Below, in pieces: positions 7,805-17,161 of a stretch of DNA of 46,432 bases (the stretch's first letter is position 1; each line of letters begins with the position of its first letter). The notes beneath the pieces were generated by a model. It made no database searches. It had not been told where the DNA came from and saw only the letters and a program-made list of their open reading frames with translations. Made by a program: the position numbers and the translations under genes. The stretch comes from Bacteroidota bacterium (GTDB lineage Bacteria > Bacteroidota > Bacteroidia > Chitinophagales > Chitinophagaceae). The DNA is taken from the NCBI GenBank assembly GCA_030706605.1, contig JAUZOE010000032.1, positions 1 through 46,432 of the forward strand. Reading direction: 5' to 3'.

Positions 7805-9106
7805 ATGAAAAAATCAAAAGTGTCTCTTTTTATAAAAGACGGTGTCAATTATTCTGGGCCGTTTGTTGCCATTACGACCTTATTTTTTCTTTGGGGAATA
7901 GCACATGGCATGTTAGATACATTGGATAAGAATTTCCAGGTTATGCTGCACCTGGAGAAATGGCAATCCAGTTTTATTCAATTCTCTCTCTATGGTGCCT
8001 ATTTTGGAATGGCAATACCTGCCGGCTTATTTATGAAAAAACACGGATACAAAAAGGGTATCGTATTGGGTTTAATTCTCTTTGCGTCAGGGGCCCTGAT
8101 TGCTGCAGGCACAGCGCCATTGCAGTCGTTTATTTTGTTTTTGATTTGCCTTCTCATTATTGGAGCAGGGCTGGCAACCCTCGAAACTGCGGCTAACCCT
8201 TATACTACCAAGTTAGGTCCTCCGGAAACTGCTGAACGCAGAATCAATTTTTCTCAATCTTTTAATGGGCTTGCCTGGGTGATCGGGCCATTGATCGCTT
8301 TATATATATATGGAAATCAGAGTCATGTTGAGGGCAAAAAAATGATATCAATCGTATTGCCTTTTGCCATCATAGGCCTGATCGTTCTGGCAGTTGCATT
8401 TGTATTTATGCGGTTAACTTTGCCGGAAATAACGGAAGAAGATGAAAATATGGCTCATGGCGCGGTAGTACCCGCTTCACAGCCGGGTGAAGAAGTTAAA
8501 GATGTAACAGACGCAAGATATATATCGAAGAAGCCCTTATGGCAAAACCGGCATTTTAAATTAGGCATTGCTGCTCAGGCCTGCTATGTGGCAGCACAAA
8601 CCGGTGTTTTTAGCTTTCTGATAAATTTTGTTACAGACCAGGATATGCACCCACATTTTGAAGTTAAGTATGCGCCTTACTTTTTGTCATTTGGCTTTTT
8701 GCTGTTTATGATAGGAAGAATCTCAGGCAGCGCTTTGATGAAGTATTTTAAACCTACCAAAATGCTTGCTTTGTTTTCATTAGCGGTTTGCTTGTTACTA
8801 CCCATTGTTGCCCTTGAATTTGGCTGGGCCTCTTTGATTGCCCTTTATGGAGTTTTCTTTTTCATGTCCCTTATGTTCCCTACTATATTTGCATTGGCAA
8901 TCAAATCGCTGGGGACTCATACAAAGGAAGGTGCTTCTTTTTTGGTGATGGCAGTTGCAGGAGGCGCTGTTTTTCCTCCGCTTATGGGAGCTGTTGCAGA
9001 CGCTTATGGAATGTCCTTAGGTTTTCTTGTTCCGATTCCCTTATTCGCATTTATATTATATTATGCATTAGAGGGATATAAAATAAAAGCTGATAATGAT
9101 TATTAA
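7805..9106 (+). CDS. fucP: FucP-like MFS sugar:proton symporter
   Basis: The 433-residue protein has about twelve hydrophobic segments and belongs to the fucose/galactose permease (FGHS) branch of the major facilitator superfamily. Typical segments are FVAITTLFFLWGIAHGMLDTL in helix 1, the helix 2-3 loop GLFMKKHGYKKG, LATLETAANPYTTKLGP in helix 5, and the FGRISGS-like motif MIGRISGSALM in the second half. It should import the sugar handled by the adjacent isomerase with protons through the inner membrane. The central loop (about residues 205-245) is long and charged, as usual. The gene starts 16 bases after fucI and 41 bases before the kinase gene. The exact sugar could be L-fucose, D-arabinose or a related sugar. 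Confidence 0.87.
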   Translation: MKKSKVSLFIKDGVNYSGPFVAITTLFFLWGIAHGMLDTLDKNFQVMLHLEKWQSSFIQFSLYGAYFGMAIPAGLFMKKHGYKKGIVLGLILFASGALIAAGTAPLQSFILFLICLLIIGAGLATLETAANPYTTKLGPPETAERRINFSQSFNGLAWVIGPLIALYIYGNQSHVEGKKMISIVLPFAIIGLIVLAVAFVFMRLTLPEITEEDENMAHGAVVPASQPGEEVKDVTDARYISKKPLWQNRHFKLGIAAQACYVAAQTGVFSFLINFVTDQDMHPHFEVKYAPYFLSFGFLLFMIGRISGSALMKYFKPTKMLALFSLAVCLLLPIVALEFGWASLIALYGVFFFMSLMFPTIFALAIKSLGTHTKEGASFLVMAVAGGAVFPPLMGAVADAYGMSLGFLVPIPLFAFILYYALEGYKIKADNDY

Positions 9107-9147
9107 GGACAAACAAAGATTTATAAAATAAAAAAAGCCTCGGTAAA

Positions 9148-10806
9148 ATGAATAAGCAATATGTGATAGGAGTTGATTATGGTACCGATTCAGTCCGTTG
9201 CCTGATTGTAGATGCAGCAAATGGTCAGGAAATGGCATCCTCTGAATTTTTTTATCCGAGATGGAAAAATGCTCTGTATTGTAATGCGTCTGTTAATCAA
9301 TTCCGGCAGCATCCTCTTGATTATATAGAAGGGTTAGAAAATGTGATTAAGCACTCTCTTGCAAAAGCTGGCCCGATAGTTAAGAAAAATATTAAAGCAA
9401 TATCTATTGATACAACCGGATCTACACCAGTAGCAGTTAATGAATCCGGAACACCTCTTGCATTATTGCCTGAATTTCAAAATGATCCTGATGCAATGTT
9501 TGTGTTATGGAAGGATCATTCCTCTATAAAGGAAATGGCCGAAATCAATGGTCATGCAAAATTGTTTGATACAGATTATCTGAAATATGTAGGTGGTATC
9601 TATTCTTCAGAATGGTTTTGGAGTAAATTACTTCATGTATTAAGAGCAAACAGTTTGGTGAGAAATGCTTGCTTTTCCTGGGTGGAACATTGTGATTGGA
9701 TGCCTTTCCTGCTAACAGGTGGGACGCATATCTCTCAAATGAAAAGAAATGTTTGCACTGCAGGACATAAGGCTCTTTGGGCAGAAGAATGGGGAGGCTT
9801 ACCACCCGATGATTTTTTTGCCTCATTAGATCCTTTGCTTTCCGGGTTTACTTCTAAGCTTTATAAACAAACTTACACGGCGGATAAACTCGCAGGTACG
9901 ATTTGTGCAGAATGGGCAGAAAGACTGGATTTAAGTAAAGACGTAATGATAGGTATTGGTGCAATGGATGCTCATATGGGTGCAGTAGGAGGGCAAATTG
10001 AACCCTATTATCTGAGTAAAGTGATTGGCACCTCTACCTGTGATATGTTAGTAGCTCCTATAACTGAAATGAATAAAAAATATGTTCCGGGTATCTGTGG
10101 TTTAGTTAACGGGTCAGTTATTCCTGGAATGATAGGTATGGAAGCTGGCCAGTCAGCATTTGGAGATGTTTATGCGTGGTTTAGAAATATACTTTCATGG
10201 CCTTTGAAACATTTGGTAAATCAGTCAATGTTCTCCCAGGATAATTTGACCGATGATATTATTGGTAAAATCATTCCTGAGTTGAGCAGGCAAGCCAATT
10301 TGTTGACGTTGCAGGAAGATAGTGAGTTGAGTATAGATTGGTTCAATGGCAGACGAACACCTGATGCAAATGCTTTAGTTAAAGGCTCTATTACAGGGTT
10401 AAATTTAGGGACCGATGCTCCAGGTATTTTTCGTTCTCTTGTAGAATCTACTTGTTTTGGTAGCAAGGCAATAGTGGAAAGATTTTTGGAACAAAATATA
10501 CCCGTGAAGGGGGTAATAGGTATAGGAGGAATTGCAAGGAAGTCACCTTTTGTAATGCAAATGATGTCAGATGTATTGAACATGCCAATTCGAATTAACC
10601 GGTCAGAACAAACAAGTGCTTTGGGGGCAGCAATGTTTGCTGCAACTGCCGCAGGTATTTATGAAAATATCATACAAGCTATGGAAGCTATGGGCCAGGG
10701 CTTTGATATTGAATACTATCCTAATCAGGAAAGAGTGTCAATCTACTCAACGCGTTATAAAAAGTATCAAATAACGGGGAAATTTTTTGAAATGCAGGGA
10801 ACCTAA
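9148..10806 (+). CDS. FGGY-family pentulose kinase, AraB (ribulokinase)-like
   Basis: This is a two-domain FGGY carbohydrate kinase of 552 residues, the usual length of ribulokinases. The N-terminal phosphate motif is VIGVDYGTDSVRCLIVD, followed by ISIDTTGSTPV and LWKDHS. The glycine-rich catalytic region GIGAMDAHMGAVGG (Asp as the general base), the GTSTCDM adenosine-side motif and the late GVIGIGGIARKSPFVMQMM.DVL motif are complete. From memory it looks closer to AraB than to fuculokinase or xylulokinase. AraB enzymes phosphorylate several 2-ketopentoses, so the substrate may be ribulose made by the FucI homologue, or L-fuculose. It is the last gene of the fucI operon and is convergent with the LigD-type polymerase gene, 56 bases away. 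Confidence 0.85.
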   Translation: MNKQYVIGVDYGTDSVRCLIVDAANGQEMASSEFFYPRWKNALYCNASVNQFRQHPLDYIEGLENVIKHSLAKAGPIVKKNIKAISIDTTGSTPVAVNESGTPLALLPEFQNDPDAMFVLWKDHSSIKEMAEINGHAKLFDTDYLKYVGGIYSSEWFWSKLLHVLRANSLVRNACFSWVEHCDWMPFLLTGGTHISQMKRNVCTAGHKALWAEEWGGLPPDDFFASLDPLLSGFTSKLYKQTYTADKLAGTICAEWAERLDLSKDVMIGIGAMDAHMGAVGGQIEPYYLSKVIGTSTCDMLVAPITEMNKKYVPGICGLVNGSVIPGMIGMEAGQSAFGDVYAWFRNILSWPLKHLVNQSMFSQDNLTDDIIGKIIPELSRQANLLTLQEDSELSIDWFNGRRTPDANALVKGSITGLNLGTDAPGIFRSLVESTCFGSKAIVERFLEQNIPVKGVIGIGGIARKSPFVMQMMSDVLNMPIRINRSEQTSALGAAMFAATAAGIYENIIQAMEAMGQGFDIEYYPNQERVSIYSTRYKKYQITGKFFEMQGT

Positions 10807-10862
10807 TATGCAATGGATTTAAAATTTGGGAATCAGAATTTTATATTCAGTTTTGATATCTT

Positions 10863-11867
10863 TTATGAAGGATTTAAATTCCTGGGGAGTTTTTGAATGC
10901 ATTGTTTTATATTTATCCCTTTTCCTAAAACTCCTTTAAAAATATCACCTATTTTTTTTACACGATCTAAAGTATTATAAATAGTAAAATCCCGTGGTGA
11001 TAATCCTTTTCTTACTTCTTCCCAATATAATGGTGTAGATACTGTTGCTCCTGGCTTTGGCCGCAGGCTATAAACTGATGCAATGGTTTGACCTTTGCTA
11101 TTTTGTAAGTAATCAAGATAAATATTTTTTGTTCCTCTCTTTTTAAGATTTCTTTCGAGTGTAGTAATTTTTTTTAATTTATTATTCGTCAGTAAACAAA
11201 TTGAATAGGCAAAATCTTTCACCTGTTCGAAAGCGTATTTTTTTTCGGTAGGAATATACAAATGCAAACCTGATGAGCCGGAAGTTTTACAATAAGAGTC
11301 AACTCCTATTTCATCAAGAATATTTTTAATGTTTAGCGCCACCTCTATCACCTGTTCGAATGTGTTTTTTTCAGAAGGGTCAATATCTATAATCAGGTAA
11401 TCTGGCTTATCTAAAGATTTTACGGTAGAATGCCATGGGTTAATTTCAATGCAACCCAGATTATTTAAATAGGTAAGCGTTGGAAGATTGTCGCAGACTA
11501 TATAATTTATTTCTTTGTCATTAGATTCTGAATGGATATTCTGATTTTTTACAAATGGGGGCGCATTATCAGCCGCATCCTTTTGAAAAAAACTCTGGGC
11601 ATTAATTCCATTTGGATTCCTCAAAAGTGATTCAGGCCTTCCTTTCAGGTATGGCAAAATATAATCTGCCATTGAAATATAGTATTCAATTACATTTCCT
11701 TTAGTAATACCATCTTCAGGGAAATATACTTTATCAATATTGGTAACCTTTACTTTTGTTTTCCCAAGTGTGTACGTTTTTTCAGTATTGTTTGAGGCTT
11801 TGTTATCCTTCAAATATTTTTTCTCCAGGTTTTTTGAATTTCTGTTCTTAGAAGAATTTGTTTTCAT
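10863..11867 (-). CDS. LigD-type DNA polymerase/primase (PolDom), separate gene
   Basis: After a lysine- and asparagine-rich leader of about 35 residues, this 334-residue protein is a LigD polymerase (archaeo-eukaryotic primase-like) domain. The start YTLGKTKVKVTNIDKVYFPEDGITKG is typical. The metal-binding D161-x-D163 (LIIDIDPS), the GSSGLHLYIP segment at 197-206 and the RPKPGATVSTPL.WEE end motif are all present, so it looks catalytically complete. In LigD it adds nucleotides during non-homologous end joining. Here it is a separate frame that begins 3 bases after the stop of the phosphoesterase gene and in the same reading frame (TAA ATA ATG). There is no ATP-dependent ligase domain between the two or elsewhere in the window, and no Ku gene. 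Confidence 0.9.
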   Translation of the reverse strand: MKTNSSKNRNSKNLEKKYLKDNKASNNTEKTYTLGKTKVKVTNIDKVYFPEDGITKGNVIEYYISMADYILPYLKGRPESLLRNPNGINAQSFFQKDAADNAPPFVKNQNIHSESNDKEINYIVCDNLPTLTYLNNLGCIEINPWHSTVKSLDKPDYLIIDIDPSEKNTFEQVIEVALNIKNILDEIGVDSYCKTSGSSGLHLYIPTEKKYAFEQVKDFAYSICLLTNNKLKKITTLERNLKKRGTKNIYLDYLQNSKGQTIASVYSLRPKPGATVSTPLYWEEVRKGLSPRDFTIYNTLDRVKKIGDIFKGVLGKGINIKQCIQKLPRNLNPS

Positions 11868-11870
11868 TAT

Positions 11871-12482
11871 TTACCGGTATTTTGATTTGCCTTTTTTAAC
11901 AGGTTTCCTGTTTTCTTCCATCCATTGATTTATAGGAGAATTTTCCGGAGTATATTCCTCACTATTATATTCCGTTTCTACAGCATAGTTATCATGGTGT
12001 TTTATAAGTAACCAACTATTATCTTCTTTAGTTTTTATTTTCACTAAACTGAACTCCCCTTTTAGCTTTTTGCCAAATAATTGAAATTTAAGATTGCCAG
12101 CTTTTAATCCGGCACGTAATATTTTTTCAGCAATTTCTCTTGGCGAATTGTTCTCATCTGCATAGGTTCCATCGTCCCATATTTCCACAATTCCGGCGCC
12201 ATAATTTCCTTCAGGGATTATGCCTTCAAAATCTTTATAATCATATGGATGATCTTCAACCATCATTGCCAATCTTTTATCTTTTGGATTTAAGGATGGA
12301 CCTTTTGGCACAGCCCAACTTTTAAGAACCCCATCTAATTCAAGCCTGAAATCATAATGCAGTTGCGATGCTTTATGTCGATGTACCACAAAAATTAATT
12401 TCGAAACAGATTTTTTTATTTTTCCTGAAGGTTCAGTGGTTTGTTTAAAATTCCTTTTTTTATTATAAATCGCCAATGTCAT
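11871..12482 (-). CDS. LigD-type 3'-phosphoesterase (PE) domain protein, separate gene
   Basis: The 203-residue protein is a LigD 3'-phosphoesterase domain. It has FVVHRHKASQLHYDFRLE with H42 and D44, SWAVPKGPS, EDHPYDYKDFEG with H78, IPEGNYGAGIVEIWDDG, and a late ENSWLLIKHHD-like segment (DNSWLLIKHHD). The family trims 3' ribonucleotide or phosphate ends before joining and is usually the N-terminal domain of a three-domain LigD in Bacteroidota. Here the frame ends in TAA after a basic tail, 3 bases before the polymerase gene. It should be co-transcribed with that gene from the promoter box at 12516-12523. Stand-alone PE proteins exist in other bacteria and archaea, so this one could be functional alone. 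Confidence 0.9.
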   Translation of the reverse strand: MTLAIYNKKRNFKQTTEPSGKIKKSVSKLIFVVHRHKASQLHYDFRLELDGVLKSWAVPKGPSLNPKDKRLAMMVEDHPYDYKDFEGIIPEGNYGAGIVEIWDDGTYADENNSPREIAEKILRAGLKAGNLKFQLFGKKLKGEFSLVKIKTKEDNSWLLIKHHDNYAVETEYNSEEYTPENSPINQWMEENRKPVKKGKSKYR

Positions 12483-12782
12483 ATCAGGATTTTTTAACTG
12501 GGATATTTACTAATTCAAAGCTAATTGCACTTAGCCAATTTGATTTTATAATTTATGAATTAATAGTTACCAGGAAAATCTATGCCTTTTTTTAAATTGG
12601 CTGAATCTATTATTATAAAAGGTTTTATTTTAAATATCTATTGATTGATGAGGAAAAAATTCTACAAGAAATTTTTTAAATCAAAAAAATATCTCAACTG
12701 AAATGACCTTTTTGGTTTAAAGGTATTTCGTAATTATTTTTTAGAAGTAGTCTTTGCATGATTCCCAGCCTGTCAAATATTC
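12483..12782. other. AT-rich intergenic region between two leftward genes
   Basis: Apart from the minus-strand promoter box at 12516-12523 for the phosphoesterase gene, I see no reading frame, RNA gene or strong hairpin in this stretch between the exporter gene stop and the LigD-like genes. Confidence 0.4.
12516..12523 (-). promoter_or_regulatory. Promoter -7 box for the LigD-like gene pair
   Basis: Read on the minus strand, TAGCTTTG matches TAnnTTTG exactly and lies 33 bases before the ATG at 12482. No clear TTTG is seen at the expected -33 distance. Confidence 0.45.
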
Positions 12783-15101
12783 CTACTTTTTAGTAATATC
12801 TATCAATAATACGGGTAACAATATAAGATTAGTGAGCGTAGCTGTAAATAAGGTAATGGAAGTAAGCCAGCCAAGAGATTGAGTGCCACCAAAACCGCTA
12901 AAACAAAATATAATAAAGCCTGCGATTAAAACAAGAGAAGTATATAGAATACTTAAACCTGTATGTTTTATCGTTTCTGAAACGGTTTTTTTAATATTGA
13001 AATTATGCTCCGGAAGTTCCTGGTTATAATTTACCAGGAACCGGATGGTAACATCTATGGCAATTCCTAATGCCAGGCTGAATATTAATACTGTTGAGGG
13101 TTTTAGACGCACCCCCGCCCAGCCCATTATGCCCGCTGTCACTATCAGCGGTATAATATTCGGAATTAATGAGCAGACTAAAATACGGACAGACTTAAAC
13201 AAATACAACATACAAAGTGTAATAAATAAAAAAGCCCAGAGCAAACTATCTTTCAGCCCATTAATGATAAAAGTACTTCCCTCTAAAAATGTGATTGTGG
13301 AACCCGTAAGCGTGATTTTATATTTGGAAGAATCAAAAAGATGATTGGTTTCTTTCCTGATACCGGCAAGGATTATTGGAAGTTTTTCTGTGCCCACATC
13401 TGCCATATTAATACTCATGCGTGTACTTTCCCGAGCGGTGTCTATAAAACTGGTCAGTAATTTTGAGAGGTTATTTTTGCCATCACTTTCTTTTTGCGGA
13501 CGTAAATAATCTCCTACAAATGCAGCATCGAATGAATTAGGTAAAGCATAATCAGAAGAATCTCCTCCATAAAAACCTTGCTTTACGAATTTTATTCCTT
13601 CTGCAATAGACAGCGGACGATTCATTTCCTTTTGCCCCTTTATATAAGTTGCAAGTGAATCCATTTTCACTAATACGGGCAAGGCCCTTGCTCCTGCCAA
13701 TCCAAATCTTTTTTTGGTATCAATTATTATTTCGAGTGGCATTACGCCATGAAAATTTTTTTCAAAAAATTTAAGATCAGTATATATTTTATCTGTCTTT
13801 GGCAAATCATCAACAATAAAACCTTCAGTTTTTAATTTTAAAATACCAAGAAATGAAAAAATAATTATGACTATCGTAAATACATAGACGAATTTTTTAT
13901 GATTAAAAACCCATCGTTCGATTCTTAATAATAAATTGGTAAAAAATTTTACCTCAAGATATTTTAATTGTTTTTTTTCCGGAACAGCCATATAGCTTAA
14001 AGCGCCTGGCAAAAGAATAAATGAGATTACAAAAATCAACATAATACTTAAACCTGCCACCTCCCCGAATTCCTTTAAAATAGCGCTTTGTGTTAAGGCA
14101 AAAACGGCTAGCCCTATTGCTGCTGTTATATTACAGAATAAGGTGACTATGCCCATTTTGCTCACCATATCTATCAAAGACTGCTCTTTATTTCCCGTTT
14201 TCTTATAGGTTGAGTGATATTTATTTAAAAAATAAATGCAGTTCGGAATACCGATTACCACCACAAGTGGTGGAATTAAAGCGGTAAGCAAGGTGATTTT
14301 ATAGCCAAAAAGTTGGATGAGGGCAACACTCCAGACGACACCTATAATAACAACCAATAATGATAAAAGGGAAGTTTTTACTGATCGAAACATAAATAAT
14401 AAGATCAGGGCAGAAAGTACGAGTGAGCCTATAATAAACCATTTCATTTCTCTGGCAATTCTATCCGCCACCTCTGTACGTATCAGGGGCAACCCACTGA
14501 TATGCGTTTGTACTTTTGTTGCAGCAGAAAAATGGTTAATAGGGCTGATAATATCGTTGATTACTTTTGTGCGCCCTTTGGAATTGAGTATGTCTTTATT
14601 AATCCTGACTAACATTAAATAAGCATTAGTAGCCGGATTATATAATAAGGATTTATAAAAAGGGAGTGAATAAAAAACACGACGGCTGCTATCCATTTGC
14701 TCCTGTGTATGAATGCTATTTGCAAAAACCTGGTTGGCAATTAATTTTTGTGTAATAATGTCTTTGGAGAGATTTACAGCATTGGAAACACTGAGCACGT
14801 CTTCTACATGAGGTACTTTTTTAAGTTCATTATTTAATTGGCGGAAAGCTTCAAAAGTTTTGAGTTCAAAAAACTGATCTGTTTGTATGCCCACTACCAG
14901 CACATTACCGTCATCACCAAATTTTGATTTAAAGGAAAGATAATCCTGGTATTTGGGATTATCTACCGGGATGGCTTTTGAAAATTCGTAGCTGAGCTTT
15001 ATTTTACTGGCAAAAAATGCCATTACAGCCGTTACTGCAAATAATAAGATCAAAAGAAATAAACGGTTATTTAAAACAAATTTCGCCAGTCGCTTCCACA
15101 T
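12783..15101 (-). CDS. RND-superfamily (MMPL-type) exporter
   Basis: The 772-residue protein has the repeated layout of RND transporters. One N-terminal membrane helix (about 13-31) is followed by a large extracytoplasmic domain, five helices from about 220 to 370 (sterol-sensing-domain-like, starting WFIIGSLVLSALILLFMF), another helix near 405-425, a second extracytoplasmic domain, and a second set of five helices to the end. GIPNCIYFLNKYHSTYKKTG and GIAIDVTIRFLVNYNQE are the paired helix-4 motifs; the second keeps an Asp expected in proton relay, while the first has Asn-Cys in the matching place. It belongs to the MMPL/hopanoid-type single-polypeptide group (PF03176), not to AcrB-type tripartite pumps, and no membrane-fusion partner lies nearby. 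The cargo may be a lipid or hydrophobic molecule and is not identifiable. Confidence 0.85.
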   Translation of the reverse strand: MWKRLAKFVLNNRLFLLILLFAVTAVMAFFASKIKLSYEFSKAIPVDNPKYQDYLSFKSKFGDDGNVLVVGIQTDQFFELKTFEAFRQLNNELKKVPHVEDVLSVSNAVNLSKDIITQKLIANQVFANSIHTQEQMDSSRRVFYSLPFYKSLLYNPATNAYLMLVRINKDILNSKGRTKVINDIISPINHFSAATKVQTHISGLPLIRTEVADRIAREMKWFIIGSLVLSALILLFMFRSVKTSLLSLLVVIIGVVWSVALIQLFGYKITLLTALIPPLVVVIGIPNCIYFLNKYHSTYKKTGNKEQSLIDMVSKMGIVTLFCNITAAIGLAVFALTQSAILKEFGEVAGLSIMLIFVISFILLPGALSYMAVPEKKQLKYLEVKFFTNLLLRIERWVFNHKKFVYVFTIVIIIFSFLGILKLKTEGFIVDDLPKTDKIYTDLKFFEKNFHGVMPLEIIIDTKKRFGLAGARALPVLVKMDSLATYIKGQKEMNRPLSIAEGIKFVKQGFYGGDSSDYALPNSFDAAFVGDYLRPQKESDGKNNLSKLLTSFIDTARESTRMSINMADVGTEKLPIILAGIRKETNHLFDSSKYKITLTGSTITFLEGSTFIINGLKDSLLWAFLFITLCMLYLFKSVRILVCSLIPNIIPLIVTAGIMGWAGVRLKPSTVLIFSLALGIAIDVTIRFLVNYNQELPEHNFNIKKTVSETIKHTGLSILYTSLVLIAGFIIFCFSGFGGTQSLGWLTSITLFTATLTNLILLPVLLIDITKK

Positions 15102-15207
15102 AATTTATTATAATTTTTTGCGCAAAGAAAGGAAATAATTTGCTGCTGATATCTTAACACTACTTCCGGACGCTTTTCTATAAATGAAATAGTAGTTATC
15201 TAAACCT

Positions 15208-17031
15208 TTAATAATCCAATTGCATGCTCAGCCGATCCTTCAATTGCTTTACCAATGGGTATTCCTCTATAATTTTTAAATATTGCTGCTTAGTTGATAA
15301 ATGCTCTTCCTTCAATTCATTATTATTTTCATCAGCTACCAGTGTGATGGTATATGTTAGAAATCGGTTATTAAAATGTGTTTGAAGATGAGAAATTAAT
15401 TCACCTCTTTCTGCTTCAATAAATTTCTGCTGCATATTATTGTTGGTAATAATCTCAATACAATTGTTATCGGATATATTTAATTGGGCAGATTTAAAAT
15501 GCGAAACGGCAGGAAGATTTTTATTCTTAACTAATTGTTCAATATATAACCCCCATCCAACATACAATTCTTCTTCTGTTAATTCAACGATGTGATTATT
15601 TCTGTTTTCAATGGCAACCTTTTCTCTTATTTTTTCAAGAGAATCCAATTTGGTAAACTTGTTCGGCGGCTGTACTGTGGCGGTTTTTATACCTGTTTCT
15701 CTAGGCAGTTTTATATTTGATTTTTTTTCTTTCTCTTCAATAATTAATACAGCCTCATCCCTTTGTTTAGGATTTCCGTTATCTGAAGGTTTCTTTTTTC
15801 CGGTAGAAATTATTGATTTTCCATTCTCATTCCTTGTTTTATCAGCTACGGGATTAATAGCTCTAAATGATACTGGCTTTATGCTTTCAATCTGTTTTTT
15901 TTTACCTAAATGCCCGTTATCATTTACCAATTCGAGTGCCTGGTTCAGGTAAGATAATTTAATAAAGGTGAGTTCTACATGCAGGCGTTTATTTTTTGCC
16001 ATTCGGTAATTGATCTCTGATTCACTCAAAATATTAAGTGCACTTAATAACCATTCAGCAGCAATTTTAGAAGAGGTATCGAGGTAGCGCTGTTTAAATT
16101 CCTCAGAGACCTCCAGGAGCATTGCTACTTTAAGATCTTTACTTACCAATAAATTTCTTACAAATTCTGCAAAACCAGTCAAAACCAAATCACCTTCAAA
16201 ACCTTTTCGGTTAATTTCATCATACAGCAGGATCACATCGCTGAGGCTTTGATTTTGCATGGCTTCTATTATCCGGAAATAATAATCTTCATCCAGAATA
16301 TTAAGATGCTCAAGCGTATTGGTGTAGGTTAATTCTCCATTAGTAAAGCTTACAATTTTATCAAGAATGCTTAATGCATCCCTAAGGCATCCTTCACTTT
16401 TTTGAGCAATAATATGTAATGCGGTTTTATCGGCAACGATATGTTCCTTTTCACAAATTTCCTGAAGGTGTTCTACTGTATCCTGGTTGGTAATACGTTT
16501 AAAGTCAAATATCTGGCAGCGCGAAAGAATGGTTGGGATAATTTTATGTTTCTCAGTTGTGGCTAATATAAAGATGGCAAATGGAGGTGGCTCTTCCAAT
16601 GTTTTTAAAAAAGCATTGAAAGCCTGTGTAGTTAACATGTGAACTTCATCCACAATATACACTTTGTATTTACCGGCTTGTGGTGCAAAGCGCACCTGGT
16701 CAACTAAAGCGCGGATGTCATCTACAGAATTATTACTTGCGGCATCTAATTCATGAATATTTAGAGAGGTGCCATTGTCAAAAGAAACACAGGAATGACA
16801 AGTGTTACATGCTTCGCCTTCAATGCTCCTGTTTTCGCAATTAATAGTTTTTGCCAGTATCCTGGCACAAGTAGTTTTACCAACACCGCGCGGACCGCAG
16901 AACAGAAAAGCATGTGCAAGCTGGTTATTTTTAATGGCATTTTTTAAAGTAGTAGTAATGTGCGATTGTCCCACAACTGTATTAAAGTTCTGGGGACGGT
17001 ATTTACGCGCTGATACAATGAATTTATCCAT
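15208..17031 (-). CDS. dnaX: DNA polymerase III subunit gamma/tau
   Basis: This is the clamp-loader ATPase DnaX, 607 residues from the ATG at 17031. A TTG three codons earlier is open, but MDKFIVSARKYRPQNF is the normal N-terminus. The AAA+ domain has Walker A GPRGVGKTT at 46-54, zinc ligands C65, C75, C78 and C81, the Walker B DEVH at 128-131, and the LSRCQIFDF sensor/SRC motif. Domain III follows to about residue 370. The rest is a low-complexity, Lys/Asn-rich linker and a C-terminal tau-like domain (VGWGLYIEQLVKNKN...). It loads the beta clamp during replication. No short gamma-form frameshift signal was recognised in the sequence. The gene is single, with about 100 bases on each side. Confidence 0.96.
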   Translation of the reverse strand: MDKFIVSARKYRPQNFNTVVGQSHITTTLKNAIKNNQLAHAFLFCGPRGVGKTTCARILAKTINCENRSIEGEACNTCHSCVSFDNGTSLNIHELDAASNNSVDDIRALVDQVRFAPQAGKYKVYIVDEVHMLTTQAFNAFLKTLEEPPPFAIFILATTEKHKIIPTILSRCQIFDFKRITNQDTVEHLQEICEKEHIVADKTALHIIAQKSEGCLRDALSILDKIVSFTNGELTYTNTLEHLNILDEDYYFRIIEAMQNQSLSDVILLYDEINRKGFEGDLVLTGFAEFVRNLLVSKDLKVAMLLEVSEEFKQRYLDTSSKIAAEWLLSALNILSESEINYRMAKNKRLHVELTFIKLSYLNQALELVNDNGHLGKKKQIESIKPVSFRAINPVADKTRNENGKSIISTGKKKPSDNGNPKQRDEAVLIIEEKEKKSNIKLPRETGIKTATVQPPNKFTKLDSLEKIREKVAIENRNNHIVELTEEELYVGWGLYIEQLVKNKNLPAVSHFKSAQLNISDNNCIEIITNNNMQQKFIEAERGELISHLQTHFNNRFLTYTITLVADENNNELKEEHLSTKQQYLKIIEEYPLVKQLKDRLSMQLDY

Positions 17032-17161
17032 ATGCCTCAATCCTGAAAGGAAATATTTATTTGAATTTTTAGATTACTGCAAGGTAAGAAACGATTCCTT
17101 AAAAGAAAATTAGCCCTTTTGAAATTGCTACCTATTATCTAAAATGGAACCCGGATTAAAT

